Of a DNA stretch of 64,000 nt, positions 8,555 through 16,743 are shown piece by piece. This stretch comes from Actinomadura syzygii (lineage in GTDB: Bacteria; Actinomycetota; Actinomycetes; Streptosporangiales; Streptosporangiaceae): the NCBI RefSeq assembly GCF_008085905.1, contig NZ_VSFF01000007.1:248001-312000 (forward strand), read 5' to 3'. Position numbers and translations under genes: made by a program. Within the stretch, counting starts at the first letter, position 1. Every line of letters starts with the position of its first letter. Under the pieces are notes generated by a model. It saw only the letters and a list, made by a program, of their open reading frames with translations. It had not been told where the DNA came from and did no database searches.

Positions 8555-8564
8555 GGCCGCGTGA
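8484..8564 (+). CDS. Possible 26-residue leader peptide, second copy, coupled to rseA
   Basis: Preceded by GGAAGGG, this ATG at 8484 opens the second 26-codon frame, differing from the first at three residues (Thr12 to Pro, Val19 to Ala, Gln21 to Arg). Its TGA at 8562-8564 overlaps the rseA GTG at 8561. Ribosomes finishing this peptide could therefore restart on rseA. Four of the seven nucleotide differences between copies are silent, which hints at, but does not prove, selection on the peptide. Confidence 0.4.
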   Translation: MTAAKRGSWRPPLGGLGGAPRKGRAA

Positions 8565-9166
8565 GTTGTCTGGGGGAGCGTCTGACCGCTCTGGTCGACG
8601 GTGAGCTGGGGCACGAGGAGCGCGACCGCGCGCTCGCCCATCTCGCGTGCTGCGACCGGTGCAGGGAAGAGGTCGCCTCGCTGCGCAGGCTCAAGGGCCG
8701 GCTGCGGGGCCTCTCGGAGACCCCGGCGACCGACGGCGCCGACGACGTGCCGTCTCCCGACTTCCTCCTCCGGCTGCAGTCGCTGCCCGCGTCCGGCGGC
8801 GTCCCGGCCGAGCCGGTGCCGCCGCCCGCGCCGTCCACGGCGCGGCACCCCGCCCGGCCCCTTCGATCATCGACCCGCCCGGCCCGGCCGCCGGCCGGCG
8901 GGCGGCCGCGCGACAACCGCCCCGGCGGGCACGCCGCCGCGCTGCGCGTCCATCCCCGGCGCCGCTACCTGGTCATGGGCGCCGCGACCCTGTTCATCGG
9001 GCTCGGCGCCGCGTCCTACGTGGCGGGCGGCGGGCAGGACGCCCCCGCCGTCACCCCCGCGTTCGACCGGTTCGCCGTCGAGCACGCGCTGACCTCCGGC
9101 GACGCGCCGATGACCGACCCGCTCACCGACCCGGTCAACCAGGTCCAGGTCTCCCCGGGGCCGTGA
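8561..9166 (+). CDS. rseA: Zinc-finger anti-sigma factor RseA
   Basis: A 201-residue membrane-anchored anti-sigma factor that holds SigE inactive. The N-terminus has the ZAS zinc motif HX3CX2C (HLACCDRC, near residues 27-34) in a helical LTALVDGELGHEER context. A proline/arginine-rich linker follows. One membrane helix (YLVMGAATLFIGLGAASYVAGG) lies around residue 131-152, leaving a short extracytoplasmic tail. The GTG start follows GGAAAGGAAGG and overlaps the stop of the small upstream frame. Its TGA overlaps the GTG of the RseB-like gene. Proteolysis of such factors normally releases the sigma factor. Confidence 0.9.
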   Translation: MSCLGERLTALVDGELGHEERDRALAHLACCDRCREEVASLRRLKGRLRGLSETPATDGADDVPSPDFLLRLQSLPASGGVPAEPVPPPAPSTARHPARPLRSSTRPARPPAGGRPRDNRPGGHAAALRVHPRRRYLVMGAATLFIGLGAASYVAGGGQDAPAVTPAFDRFAVEHALTSGDAPMTDPLTDPVNQVQVSPGP

Positions 9167-10320
9167 GCGCCCAGACCCTGACCCGGCCGGGACGGCGCAC
9201 CACCGTCCTGGCCTGCGGGCTCGCCTGCGGGCTCGCGCTCGCCGGGGCCCTCGCGGGCGACCCGGCCGCGGTCCGCCGCGTGCGCAGCGACCCGGGTGCG
9301 GTCGGCCTGCTGCGCGCCGCCGCCGACGCGGCGCGGCGCGTCCCGTACGAGGGCCGCCGGTTCCTGACGACGTGGAGCCGCAACCGGTCGAGCACGTCCC
9401 TGGTCGCGGTGTCGCACACGCCCGGCGAGGGCGTCCGCTACCACCGCTCGGGGCCGAGCGGCTCCACCGGTTCGGCGAGTTCGACCGGGGAGGTGTTCCG
9501 GCCCGACCCGGCGGGCGGCGGCGACGCCGGGCTCACGTCCGCAACGCTCGCCCTGCTGACCCGCAACTACTCGGTGGTCCGCGCCGCCGACACGACGGTC
9601 TGCGGGCGGCGCGCCCGCGTCGTCGAGGCCCGCCGCGCGGACGGCACCGCCGCCGGGCGCTTCTGGCTCGACGCCCAGACCGGCCTCGTCCTGCACCGCG
9701 AGCTGATCGACGCGACCGGCCGCCCGGTGGTCGTCAGCGGCTTCACCGAGATCAGCTACACCGTCCAGGCGAAGGTCGCCGTGCCCTACGGCCTCGGCGG
9801 CACCCGCGGCGGGATCTCCCGCTTCCCCGGCACCGGCACCGACGGCTCCGCCGCGGCCCGTGGCGGCGGGCACGTCGCGGCCCTGTGGGGCGACCGGTTG
9901 GACCGCGCCGACCTCGCGGGGCTCCGCGAGCGCGGCTGGCCCGTCCCGAAGGACCTGCCCGGCCACCTCACCCTCTACGAGGCGCGCCGCGAGACGGGCG
10001 GCGACGGGCCCGTCCACCTCAGCTACTCCGACGGGCTCGCGTCGGTGTCGGTGTTCGTCCAGCGCGGACGCCTGGACGAGCGCGCCATGACCGGCTGGCG
10101 GCGCGGCGTCCGGAGCGGCCGGACGGTGTTCCGCCGCGAGGAGCTGCGGCGCTGGGCCGTCTCCGCGGGCAGGGGCTACGTCTACACCGTCCTCACCGAC
10201 GCCCCGCAGAGCACCGCCGTGGCCGTCGCGGCGAGCATGCCGGGCGGCTCCACCCCGTTCTGGACGCGGGTGTCGCGGGGCGCGCACCGCCTCGCGAGCT
10301 CGGTGAACCCGTTCGACTGA
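9163..10320 (+). CDS. rseB: RseB/MucB-like sigma-E regulatory protein
   Basis: A 385-residue secreted or membrane-tethered protein. An N-terminal hydrophobic segment (TVLACGLACGLALAGALAG) is followed by a LolA-like beta domain (VPYEGRRFLTTWSRN... FWLDAQTGLVLHRELIDATGRPVV) and a smaller C-terminal domain (LSYSDGLASVSVFVQRGRL... VYTVLTDAP). This two-domain plan is that of MucB/RseB, which in proteobacteria senses lipids or lipoproteins and protects the anti-sigma factor from cleavage. It starts inside the rseA stop (GTGA), so partner stoichiometry is probably coupled. I infer that it binds the RseA tail. Confidence 0.82.
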   Translation: MSAQTLTRPGRRTTVLACGLACGLALAGALAGDPAAVRRVRSDPGAVGLLRAAADAARRVPYEGRRFLTTWSRNRSSTSLVAVSHTPGEGVRYHRSGPSGSTGSASSTGEVFRPDPAGGGDAGLTSATLALLTRNYSVVRAADTTVCGRRARVVEARRADGTAAGRFWLDAQTGLVLHRELIDATGRPVVVSGFTEISYTVQAKVAVPYGLGGTRGGISRFPGTGTDGSAAARGGGHVAALWGDRLDRADLAGLRERGWPVPKDLPGHLTLYEARRETGGDGPVHLSYSDGLASVSVFVQRGRLDERAMTGWRRGVRSGRTVFRREELRRWAVSAGRGYVYTVLTDAPQSTAVAVAASMPGGSTPFWTRVSRGAHRLASSVNPFD

Positions 10321-10445
10321 TTCCGCGTCGAAACGAAAGATCACGCGGGCCGGGACCGCTGCCCTAAGGTCTTATGCTCGCCACATGCCATTCGGGGCAC
10401 GATGAGCACGGATGACGAGAACCATGCTCGGTAGGAGAGATGGGG

Positions 10446-12353
10446 ATGACGGAAGACAACCGCGGGCCAGTCGGGGCGCCGTCGGGGGACGACGAGCTCG
10501 CCCCCGGCCGGGAGCCTGAACGGCAGGAGGCGGCGGCTCCTCCCGAGACGGTGACCGACCAGGAGCTCCCCCTGGACCAGCCGGTGGACGACCCCGAGCC
10601 CGGCCAGGCGCCCGGCGCGGAGGCGGCCTCCGAGCACGGTTCCGAACCGGCCTCCGCGGCCGCCGACGACGACCCGGAGCCCGGCCGCGACCGCGCGGCC
10701 GAGAACGGCTCCGACCGGCTCGTCGCGGGCGGGTTCGCCCCGCCGGACCCGGGCCCGTCCGGCCCGCCGGACACCAGCGAGGACGTCCTGTCCAACGGCT
10801 CCACCGCCTCGACCGGCTCCCGGGGACCGCAGGGTTCCCCCGGCTCCCCGTCCGACCTCGGACCGCAGGAGGTGCCGGTGCAGGACGCCCCGCCGCACGA
10901 CATGCCGCAGCCCCCGCCGCCCGTCCCGCTCGACAAGCCCGTCGCCGACGCGCCCGGCGAGCGCGGGCGGCCCGGGTTCGTCCCCTACGACCAGGACCCG
11001 CGGGCCGCGCAGCACGGCCAGCCCTACGGCGGCTGGCCGCAGCAGTCCCACCACGCGCCGCCCCCGTCCGGGGGAGGGCCCGGCGGCCCGCCGATGGGCC
11101 CGCCGCCCGCTCCGATGGGCCCGCCGCCCGGACCCGGTGGTCCCGGAGGGCCGCCGCCGGGCGGTCCCGGGCCGCGTCCGATGGCCGGGTACGGGATGCC
11201 GCCCGGCGGTCCGAACTGGGCGCCGGTGCCCGCGCCTCCGTCCGCGTCGCGCGGGGGGCCGGGGCTCGGCCTGTTCGCCGTCGTCGCGCTGATCATCGCG
11301 CTGGTGGCGGGCGCGGTCGGCGCCGGGGTCGGCGTGATCGCGACCGGCGACGACGGCGGCGGCTCGGTCAGCCTCGGCGGCAGCGACAGCAACGACACGA
11401 AGGTGCAGGCCCGTCCGCCGGACTCGGTCGCCGGGGTGGCGCAGCGGGTGCTGCCGAGCGTCGTGATGATCCGCGTGCAGTCCTCGCAGGGCGAGGTCGG
11501 CGGGACGGGCTTCATCGTCAACGGCGGCTACGTCGTGACCAACAACCACGTCGTCGCGGGCGCCAACGGCGGGCAGATCCAGATGGTCTTCAACGACAAG
11601 AAGACGCTGCCCGCGACGGTCAAGGGCGCCGACCCGAGCTCGGACGTCGCCGTCCTCAAGCCCGAGGGCCAGCACTCGCTGCCCGCGCTCGCCGTCGGCG
11701 ACTCCAGCCGGATCGCCGTCGGCGACCCGGTGATCGCGATCGGCTCGCCGCTCGGCCTCCAGGGCTCGGTCACGACCGGCATCGTCAGCTCGCTGAACCG
11801 CGCCGTGCCGACGCAGGGCGAGGGCGGCGGCGACGCCTCCTACCTGAACGCCATCCAGACCGACGCGGCGATCAACCCCGGCAACTCGGGCGGCCCGCTG
11901 GTGGACGCCAAGGGCCGCGTGATCGGGATCAACACCGCGATCGCGACGCTCGGCGGCCAGAGCCTCGGCGGCGAGCAGCAGAGCGGCAGCATCGGCCTCG
12001 GCTTCGCGATCCCGATCAACCAGGGCAAGCGCATCGCCGAAGAGATCATCCGGAACGGCAGCGTGAAGCAGGCCAAGCTCGGCGTGCTCCCCGACCCTCG
12101 GTACCAGGACGGCGGCGCCCGCATCATGCCGCAGCCGGTCAACAACCAGGACCCGGTCACCAAGGGCGGCCCGGCGGACAAGGCGGGCCTCAAGCCCGGC
12201 GACGTGATCACGGCCATCGACGACCGTCCGATCGAGGACGCGACCGACCTGATCGCGCAGATCCGCAGCCGCGCCCCCGGTGACAAGATCAAGGTGACGT
12301 ACCAGCGAGGCGGCAAGGAGAACACCGTCGAGGTGACCCTCAGCGCCGACTGA
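10446..12353 (+). CDS. htrA: HtrA/DegP-like membrane-anchored serine protease
   Basis: A 635-residue envelope quality-control protease. About 270 acidic, Pro/Gly-rich residues precede a single membrane helix (LGLFAVVALIIALVAGAVGA). The extracytoplasmic trypsin-like domain has its triad at His368 (VTNNHVV), Asp400 (SSDVAVL) and Ser481 (NPGNSGGPL). A C-terminal PDZ domain follows (AGLKPGDVITAIDDRPI). The ATG at 10446 is used because GGAG lies 8 nt upstream; the ATG at 10440 is too close to it. HtrA is a usual SigE target and can feed back on the anti-sigma complex. The long disordered cytoplasmic region is typical of high-GC actinobacteria. Confidence 0.95.
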   Translation: MTEDNRGPVGAPSGDDELAPGREPERQEAAAPPETVTDQELPLDQPVDDPEPGQAPGAEAASEHGSEPASAAADDDPEPGRDRAAENGSDRLVAGGFAPPDPGPSGPPDTSEDVLSNGSTASTGSRGPQGSPGSPSDLGPQEVPVQDAPPHDMPQPPPPVPLDKPVADAPGERGRPGFVPYDQDPRAAQHGQPYGGWPQQSHHAPPPSGGGPGGPPMGPPPAPMGPPPGPGGPGGPPPGGPGPRPMAGYGMPPGGPNWAPVPAPPSASRGGPGLGLFAVVALIIALVAGAVGAGVGVIATGDDGGGSVSLGGSDSNDTKVQARPPDSVAGVAQRVLPSVVMIRVQSSQGEVGGTGFIVNGGYVVTNNHVVAGANGGQIQMVFNDKKTLPATVKGADPSSDVAVLKPEGQHSLPALAVGDSSRIAVGDPVIAIGSPLGLQGSVTTGIVSSLNRAVPTQGEGGGDASYLNAIQTDAAINPGNSGGPLVDAKGRVIGINTAIATLGGQSLGGEQQSGSIGLGFAIPINQGKRIAEEIIRNGSVKQAKLGVLPDPRYQDGGARIMPQPVNNQDPVTKGGPADKAGLKPGDVITAIDDRPIEDATDLIAQIRSRAPGDKIKVTYQRGGKENTVEVTLSAD

Positions 12354-12360
12354 CCTGCCC

Positions 12361-12505
12361 ATCTGGGTGGCGACCCCCAGACCCCCGAGGGGGAGATAGG
12401 TGATCCTCGCTTCGCTCCGGTCACCTACTCCCCATCTGGGTGGCGACCCCCAGACCCCCGAGGGGGAGTAGGTGATCCTCGCTTCGCTCCGGTCACCTAC
12501 TCCTG
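12361..12505 (-). repeat. 73-bp tandem repeat, two copies, between htrA and tatB
   Basis: Copies begin at 12361 and 12434. Read on the minus strand, each contains GGTGA-(CCGGAGCGAAGCGAGGA)-TCACC, extended to an 8-bp GTAGGTGA/TCACCTAC stem in the second copy. CCCCCTCGGGGGTCTGGGGG follows. The loop differs by one base from the repeat at 8401-8554, while the stem bases change in matched pairs. The orientation is opposite to the htrA-tatB transcript. Confidence 0.9.
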
Positions 12506-12628
12506 GGGTGATTCGCCCCCGGAAATGGCGTGGACGTTGTTCAGATCCGGTTCATCCGGGCGCGGGATACGCTGTGGGGACCGGTGCGGCTGCGCGACCG
12601 GTCCCCTTCGGCGGTGTGTGGAGGACGC

Positions 12629-12988
12629 GTGTTCGACGTCGGACTCGGTGAGATGGCGGTGCTGGTCGTCCTCGCCCTGCTCATCTTCGGAGACAAGCTG
12701 CCTCAGGTCGCCGGGCAGGCGGGCCGGATGCTGCGGCAGTTCCGGGAGATGGCGAACAGCGCCAAGGCCGACCTGCAGGAAGGTCTCGGCCCGGAGTTCA
12801 AGGACTTCGACATCACCGAGCTGCATCCGAAGACGTTCGTCCGGAAGCACCTGTTCGAGGACGAGAACGACTTCGTGAACGGTAAGGACGGCGGCCTCTT
12901 CGCCAACGAGCCCTCCTACGCGGCGGCGGCGAACGGCTCGGAGCTGGACTTCGGCGAACTGCCGCCATTCGACAACGAGGCCACCTGA
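12629..12988 (+). CDS. tatB: Sec-independent protein translocase subunit TatB
   Basis: A 119-residue TatB component of the twin-arginine export system. The short N-terminal helix FDVGLGEMAVLVVLALLIFG is followed by the GDKLP hinge and an amphipathic helix (AGRMLRQFREMANSAKADLQE). An acidic tail follows, with FKDFDITELHPKTFVRKHL, conserved in actinobacterial TatB. The GTG at 12629 was chosen because GGAGG lies just upstream and the family starts VFDVGLGEM. It ends the sigE stress locus, as in mycobacteria, and a strong terminator follows. Confidence 0.93.
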   Translation: MFDVGLGEMAVLVVLALLIFGDKLPQVAGQAGRMLRQFREMANSAKADLQEGLGPEFKDFDITELHPKTFVRKHLFEDENDFVNGKDGGLFANEPSYAAAANGSELDFGELPPFDNEAT

Positions 12989-13012
12989 GCCGACCGTCAG
13001 AAGGCCAAAGCG

Positions 13013-13042
13013 AAGCCCCGCCGGGCGGACCCGGCGGGGCTT
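13013..13042 (+). terminator. Terminator between convergent tatB and mrp
   Basis: A perfect 13-bp stem AAGCCCCGCCGGG/CCCGGCGGGGCTT with loop CGGA, followed by TTCG. It lies 24 nt after the tatB stop. The stem can work in both directions, and mrp ends at 13157 on the other strand. Confidence 0.85.
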
Positions 13043-13156
13043 TCGCATTGTCGGCCTTCGCTTTGCGTGCCTTCTCTTTTGACCTTCCCTGCCCGATTCC
13101 CCGCCGATTCCCGCCCTGATTCCCGGGGCCTGATTCCGCGGGCCCGGTTCTTCGGG

Positions 13157-14296
13157 TCAGCGCTTCTTCGGGGCGATGCCGAGCGACATGCCGGCGAGGC
13201 CGCGGGAGCGTCCCGCGAGCTTGTCGGCGATGGTGCGCAGCTCCTTGGCCGCGCCCGCGTCCGGGTCGGACAGGACCAGCGGGACGCCCTCGTCGCCGCC
13301 CTCCCGCAGCCGCGGGTCGATCTCGACCTGGCCGAGCATCGGGACGCGGGTGCCGAGCGTCTTCGTCAGCGCGTCCGCGACCGTCTGGCCGCCGCCCTCG
13401 CCGAAGATGTTCTGCCGCTCCCCGCAGTGCGCGCAGGTCAGGTAGGCCATGTTCTCGATCACGCCGACGACCTGCTGGTGGGTCTGCGCGGCGATCGCGC
13501 CCGCCCGCTCGGCGACCTCGGCGGCCGCCGCCTGCGGAGTGGTGACGACGAGGATCTCCGCGGACGGCAGCAGCTGCGCGACGGAGATCGCGATGTCGCC
13601 GGTGCCGGGCGGCAGGTCCATCAGCAGGATGTCGAGGTCGCCCCAGTAGACGTCCGCGAGGAACTGCTGGAGCGCCCGGTGCAGCATCGGCCCGCGCCAC
13701 ACGACCGGCTGGTTCCCGGCGGTGAACATGCCGACGGAGATGACCTTCACGTCGTGCGCGGACGGCGGCATGATCATGTCCTGGACCTTGGTGGGCGGCG
13801 CGTCCACCCCCAGCATCCGGGGCACCGAGTGGCCGTAGATGTCGGCGTCGACGACGCCGACCTTGCGGCCCTGCGCGGCGAGCGCGGCGGCCAGGTTCAC
13901 GGTGACCGACGACTTGCCGACGCCGCCCTTGCCGCTCGCCACCGCGTACACCTTGGTCAGCGAGTTCGGCTTCGCGAACGGGATCTCCTTGGCGGGCTCG
14001 CCGCCGCGGAGCTTGGTCTGCAGGTCCTTGCGCTGCTCCTCGCTCATCACGTCGAGGTCGACCCGCACGGACGTGACGCCCGCGAGCTTCGACACGGCCT
14101 CGGTGACGTTCTTCGTGATCGTGTCCTTCATCGGACACCCCGCCACGGTCAGGAAGACGCCCACGGCGACGGCGCCGTCCGCGGCGATGTCGACGTCCTT
14201 GACCATGTCGAGCTCGGTGATCGGCTTGCGGATCTCAGGATCGAGCACCGTGGCGAGCGCCGCGGTCACCTGCTCGGTCGTCAACTGGGAGGCCAT
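13157..14296 (-). CDS. mrp: Mrp/NBP35 family Fe-S cluster carrier ATPase
   Basis: A 379-residue cytosolic P-loop ATPase thought to bind and deliver Fe-S clusters. The N-terminal DUF59/MIP18-like domain (EQVTAALATVLDPEIRKPITEL) carries a Cys in VAGCPMKD. The deviant Walker A is GKGGVGKSSVTVNLAAALA near residue 120. The bridging CxxC is YLTCAHCGERQNIF, and DLPPGTGD is present. Length and order match actinobacterial Mrp. The ATG at 14296 starts the family-conserved N-terminus. GATTCC-rich degenerate repeats follow the stop (13094-13156). Confidence 0.95.
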   Translation of the reverse strand: MASQLTTEQVTAALATVLDPEIRKPITELDMVKDVDIAADGAVAVGVFLTVAGCPMKDTITKNVTEAVSKLAGVTSVRVDLDVMSEEQRKDLQTKLRGGEPAKEIPFAKPNSLTKVYAVASGKGGVGKSSVTVNLAAALAAQGRKVGVVDADIYGHSVPRMLGVDAPPTKVQDMIMPPSAHDVKVISVGMFTAGNQPVVWRGPMLHRALQQFLADVYWGDLDILLMDLPPGTGDIAISVAQLLPSAEILVVTTPQAAAAEVAERAGAIAAQTHQQVVGVIENMAYLTCAHCGERQNIFGEGGGQTVADALTKTLGTRVPMLGQVEIDPRLREGGDEGVPLVLSDPDAGAAKELRTIADKLAGRSRGLAGMSLGIAPKKR

Positions 14297-14360
14297 GCAC
14301 CCATGGTATGAACCCGGACGGCCTCCCTGTTAATCAGGGGGTCCGGCGTACGATCGACCC

Positions 14361-14822
14361 GTGACCAACGGCACCCTGCCCGCCACCGAGCTGACCGTCT
14401 GGCGCGCCATGCTGCGCGCCCACGCGCGGATCGCCCGCCGGCTGCAGGCCGACCTGCTGGCCCGGCACGGTCTCGCGCCGGGCTCCTACGACGTGCTCAC
14501 CAACCTCGGCGAGGCCCCCGGGGGACGGCTCCGGATGAACGACCTCGCCGACCGCGTCCTGCTGTCCCGCAGCGGCCTGACCAGGCTCGTCGACCGGATG
14601 GAACGGGCCGGGCTGGTCGTCCGGCAGTCCTGCCCGAGCGACGCCCGCGGCCTCTACGCCGTGCTGACCGCCGCCGGCCGGGACCGGCTCGACGAGGCCA
14701 CCCCGACCTACCGGCGGGGCGTCCGCGACTACCTGCTCAGCCACCTGGACGAACCCGACCTGCGCGCCCTCGGGCACCTCCTCGACCGGCTCACCGACGA
14801 CGAGGTCCCCGCCCGCGCCTGA
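14361..14822 (+). CDS. MarR-family transcriptional regulator
   Basis: A 153-residue winged-helix repressor. The dimerisation helices flank a DNA-binding core (LRMNDLADRVLLSRSGLTRLVDRMERAGLVVR) and a wing (CPSDARGLYAVLTAAGRDRL). It starts with a GTG at 14361 and diverges from mrp across 64 nt, so it may regulate itself or mrp. The ligand is unknown. The stop codon lies in a 13-bp sequence that recurs 24 nt downstream. Confidence 0.9.
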   Translation: MTNGTLPATELTVWRAMLRAHARIARRLQADLLARHGLAPGSYDVLTNLGEAPGGRLRMNDLADRVLLSRSGLTRLVDRMERAGLVVRQSCPSDARGLYAVLTAAGRDRLDEATPTYRRGVRDYLLSHLDEPDLRALGHLLDRLTDDEVPARA

Positions 14823-14854
14823 CCGCGAAGGGCGGCGAAGCCCTGACCGCGAAG
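14818..14854. repeat. Stop-codon-spanning repeat after the MarR gene
   Basis: CCTGACCGCGAAG occurs at 14818-14830, where it contains the MarR stop, and again at 14842-14854. Both copies carry the TGA. Confidence 0.8.
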
Positions 14855-14860
14855 CCCGGG

Positions 14861-15358
14861 TCAGGGCGGCGGGTGGTCCTTGGCGTCCAGCTCGCGCATG
14901 ATCTGCTGGAGCTCGGAGCGGAGGAAGTCGCGGGTGACGACCTCGTTCAGCGCCACCCGCAGCCCGGCGATCTCCCGGGTCAGGTACTCGGTGTCGGCGA
15001 TGGTGCGCTCGTTCCGCGACCTGTCCTGCTCGTACTGGACGCGGTCCCGGTCGTCCTGCCGGTTCTGCGCGAGCAGGATCAGCGGCGCCGCGTAGGACGC
15101 CTGCAACGACAGCATCAGCGTCAGGAAGATGAACGGGTACGGGTCGAACCTCAGGGAGGCGGGCGCGAGGAAGTTCCAGCCGAGCCAGACGGCGACGAAC
15201 ACCGTCATGTAGACGAGGAAACGCGCCGTCCCGAGGAACCGCGCGATGCGCTCGGACAGCCGCCCGAACGACTCGGGGTCGTAGTGCACCTGCGGCACGA
15301 GCGTCCGGCGGACCTCCCTCGGCTGGTCCAGGCGGGACGTCAGCTGGCGTGTCGTCAT
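14861..15358 (-). CDS. DUF1003 membrane protein
   Basis: A 165-residue inner-membrane protein of the DUF1003 family. The signature region is present: ERIARFLGTARFLVYMTVFVAVWLGWN, then FDPYPFIFLTLMLSLQASYAAPLILLAQNRQ, giving two helices around residues 40-60 and 75-100. A charged coiled-coil-like C-terminus (EYLTREIAGLRVALNEV) follows. Its ATG overlaps the TGA of the MgtE-N/CBS gene (ATGA), so the two are translationally coupled. The family function is unknown; the pairing suggests a role in divalent-cation handling. Confidence 0.88.
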   Translation of the reverse strand: MTTRQLTSRLDQPREVRRTLVPQVHYDPESFGRLSERIARFLGTARFLVYMTVFVAVWLGWNFLAPASLRFDPYPFIFLTLMLSLQASYAAPLILLAQNRQDDRDRVQYEQDRSRNERTIADTEYLTREIAGLRVALNEVVTRDFLRSELQQIMRELDAKDHPPP

Positions 15359-16656
15359 CACGTCTCCCCCCGCAGGGCCTCTTCCTCGGGATCCGAGGAC
15401 TCCTCGGCGGCGGCGTCCATCGCCGCCTCCCGCCAGTCCTCGGGCAGCAGGTGGTCGAGGACGTCGTCGATCGTCACCGCGCCGAGCAGGTGGCCGTTCT
15501 CGTCCACCACGGCGCCCGCGACGAGGTTGTAGGTGGCGAGGAACATCGCCACCGCCTCCAGCGACATGATCGGCCGCAGCGGGTCGAGCACGGCGTCCAC
15601 GATGCCGCTGACCAGCGTCGGCGGCGGCTCGCGCAGCAGCCGCTGGAAGTGCACGGTGCCGAGGAAGCGGCCGGTCGGCGTCGCGGTCGGCGGCCGGCAC
15701 ACGTACACCTGCGCGGCGAGCGCCGGGTTCAGGTCGGGGCGGCGGATCAGCGCGAGCGCCTCCGCGACCGTCGCGTCCGGCGCGACGATCACCGGGTCGG
15801 TGGTCATCAGCCCGCCCGCCGACTGGTCGGGGTAGGTGAGCAGGCGGCGGACGGGCGCCGCGTCCTGCGGCTCCATCAGCATCAGCAGCCGCTCCCGCTG
15901 CTCCGTCGGCAGCTCGCCGAGCAGGTCGGCGGCGTCGTCCGGGCCCATCGCCTCCAGGACGTCGGCGGCCCGCTCCACGCCGAGCTTGCCGAGGATCTCG
16001 ATCTGGTCGTCCTCGGGGAGTTCCTCCAGGATGTCGGCGAGCCGCTCGTCGTCCAGCGCCAGCGCGACCTCCGTCCGCCGCTTCTCCGGCAGCTCGTGGA
16101 CGATGTTCGCGAGGTCGGCGGGCTTCATCCGCTCGAACGCGGCGATCAGCCCGGCCGCGCCCTGGCCGTGCTCGACGGCGGAGAAGCCCTCCAGCTCGTC
16201 CCAGTCGACGACCAGGCTCTCGCCGCGCTTGCGCAGGCCGCGCCCGGTGCGGCGGCGGACGGCGACCTTCCCGACCAGCCAGTCGCGGGTGCGGGTCGGC
16301 TCCATCGCCACGTCCACGACGGAGACGTCCTCGCCGCCCTCGCGGAACCGGACCGTCCGGTCGAGCATCTCGGCGAGGACGAGCGTCTCGGACTCGCGCT
16401 TCTGGAACCGCCGCACGTTCAGCCGCCCGTCGAAGATCACCGCGTCCGCCTCGATCACGGTGACCCGGGTGATCGGCAGGAACACGGTGCGGCGCGTCGC
16501 CAGCTCCACCACCAGCCCGAGCACCCGCGGCGGGCGCGGCGCGAGGCGCAGCGCGACCACGACATCGCGGACCCTGCCGACCTGGTCGCCGGACGGGTCG
16601 AACACCGCGATGCCCGCGAGCCGGGCGATGAACACCCGCGTCGGAGCTCCGCTCAT
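15358..16656 (-). CDS. PRC-barrel/MgtE N-terminal/CBS domain protein
   Basis: A 432-residue soluble protein. An N-terminal PRC-barrel-like segment (LAGIAVFDPSGDQVGRVRDVVVAL) is followed by an MgtE intracellular N domain (LANIVHELPEKRRTEVALALDDERLADILEELPE, DDAADLLGELP) and two CBS repeats ending LLGAVTIDDVLDHLLPED. It lacks the MgtE channel helices, so it is a cytosolic sensor-like relative of the magnesium transporter, not a transporter. M. tuberculosis Rv1232c has, as I recall, the same build and position. It is coupled to the DUF1003 gene and may act on that membrane protein. Confidence 0.88.
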   Translation of the reverse strand: MSGAPTRVFIARLAGIAVFDPSGDQVGRVRDVVVALRLAPRPPRVLGLVVELATRRTVFLPITRVTVIEADAVIFDGRLNVRRFQKRESETLVLAEMLDRTVRFREGGEDVSVVDVAMEPTRTRDWLVGKVAVRRRTGRGLRKRGESLVVDWDELEGFSAVEHGQGAAGLIAAFERMKPADLANIVHELPEKRRTEVALALDDERLADILEELPEDDQIEILGKLGVERAADVLEAMGPDDAADLLGELPTEQRERLLMLMEPQDAAPVRRLLTYPDQSAGGLMTTDPVIVAPDATVAEALALIRRPDLNPALAAQVYVCRPPTATPTGRFLGTVHFQRLLREPPPTLVSGIVDAVLDPLRPIMSLEAVAMFLATYNLVAGAVVDENGHLLGAVTIDDVLDHLLPEDWREAAMDAAAEESSDPEEEALRGET

Positions 16657-16743
16657 GGCCTGGACACTACCCATGATCCACGCGCCGACCCGGACGCCCG
16701 GGGGTGATCGGGGACCCCGCGGGACGCATGAGAAGGTGACGTC

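Noticed and set aside
7406..8848. N-terminal extension of the O-methyltransferase frame to about 707 codons
   Set aside because: The extension is antisense to sigE and rseA and has no conserved residues. The ATG at 7405 gives a normal methyltransferase.
8647..10320. A 557-codon frame starting inside rseA and running into rseB
   Set aside because: The part before 9163 is out of frame with the real rseA gene; the GTG at 9163 overlapping the rseA stop is the natural start.
10321..10445. Separate SigE promoter for htrA
   Set aside because: No GGAAC/CGTT pair with suitable spacing in this gap; htrA is more likely read from the upstream operon.
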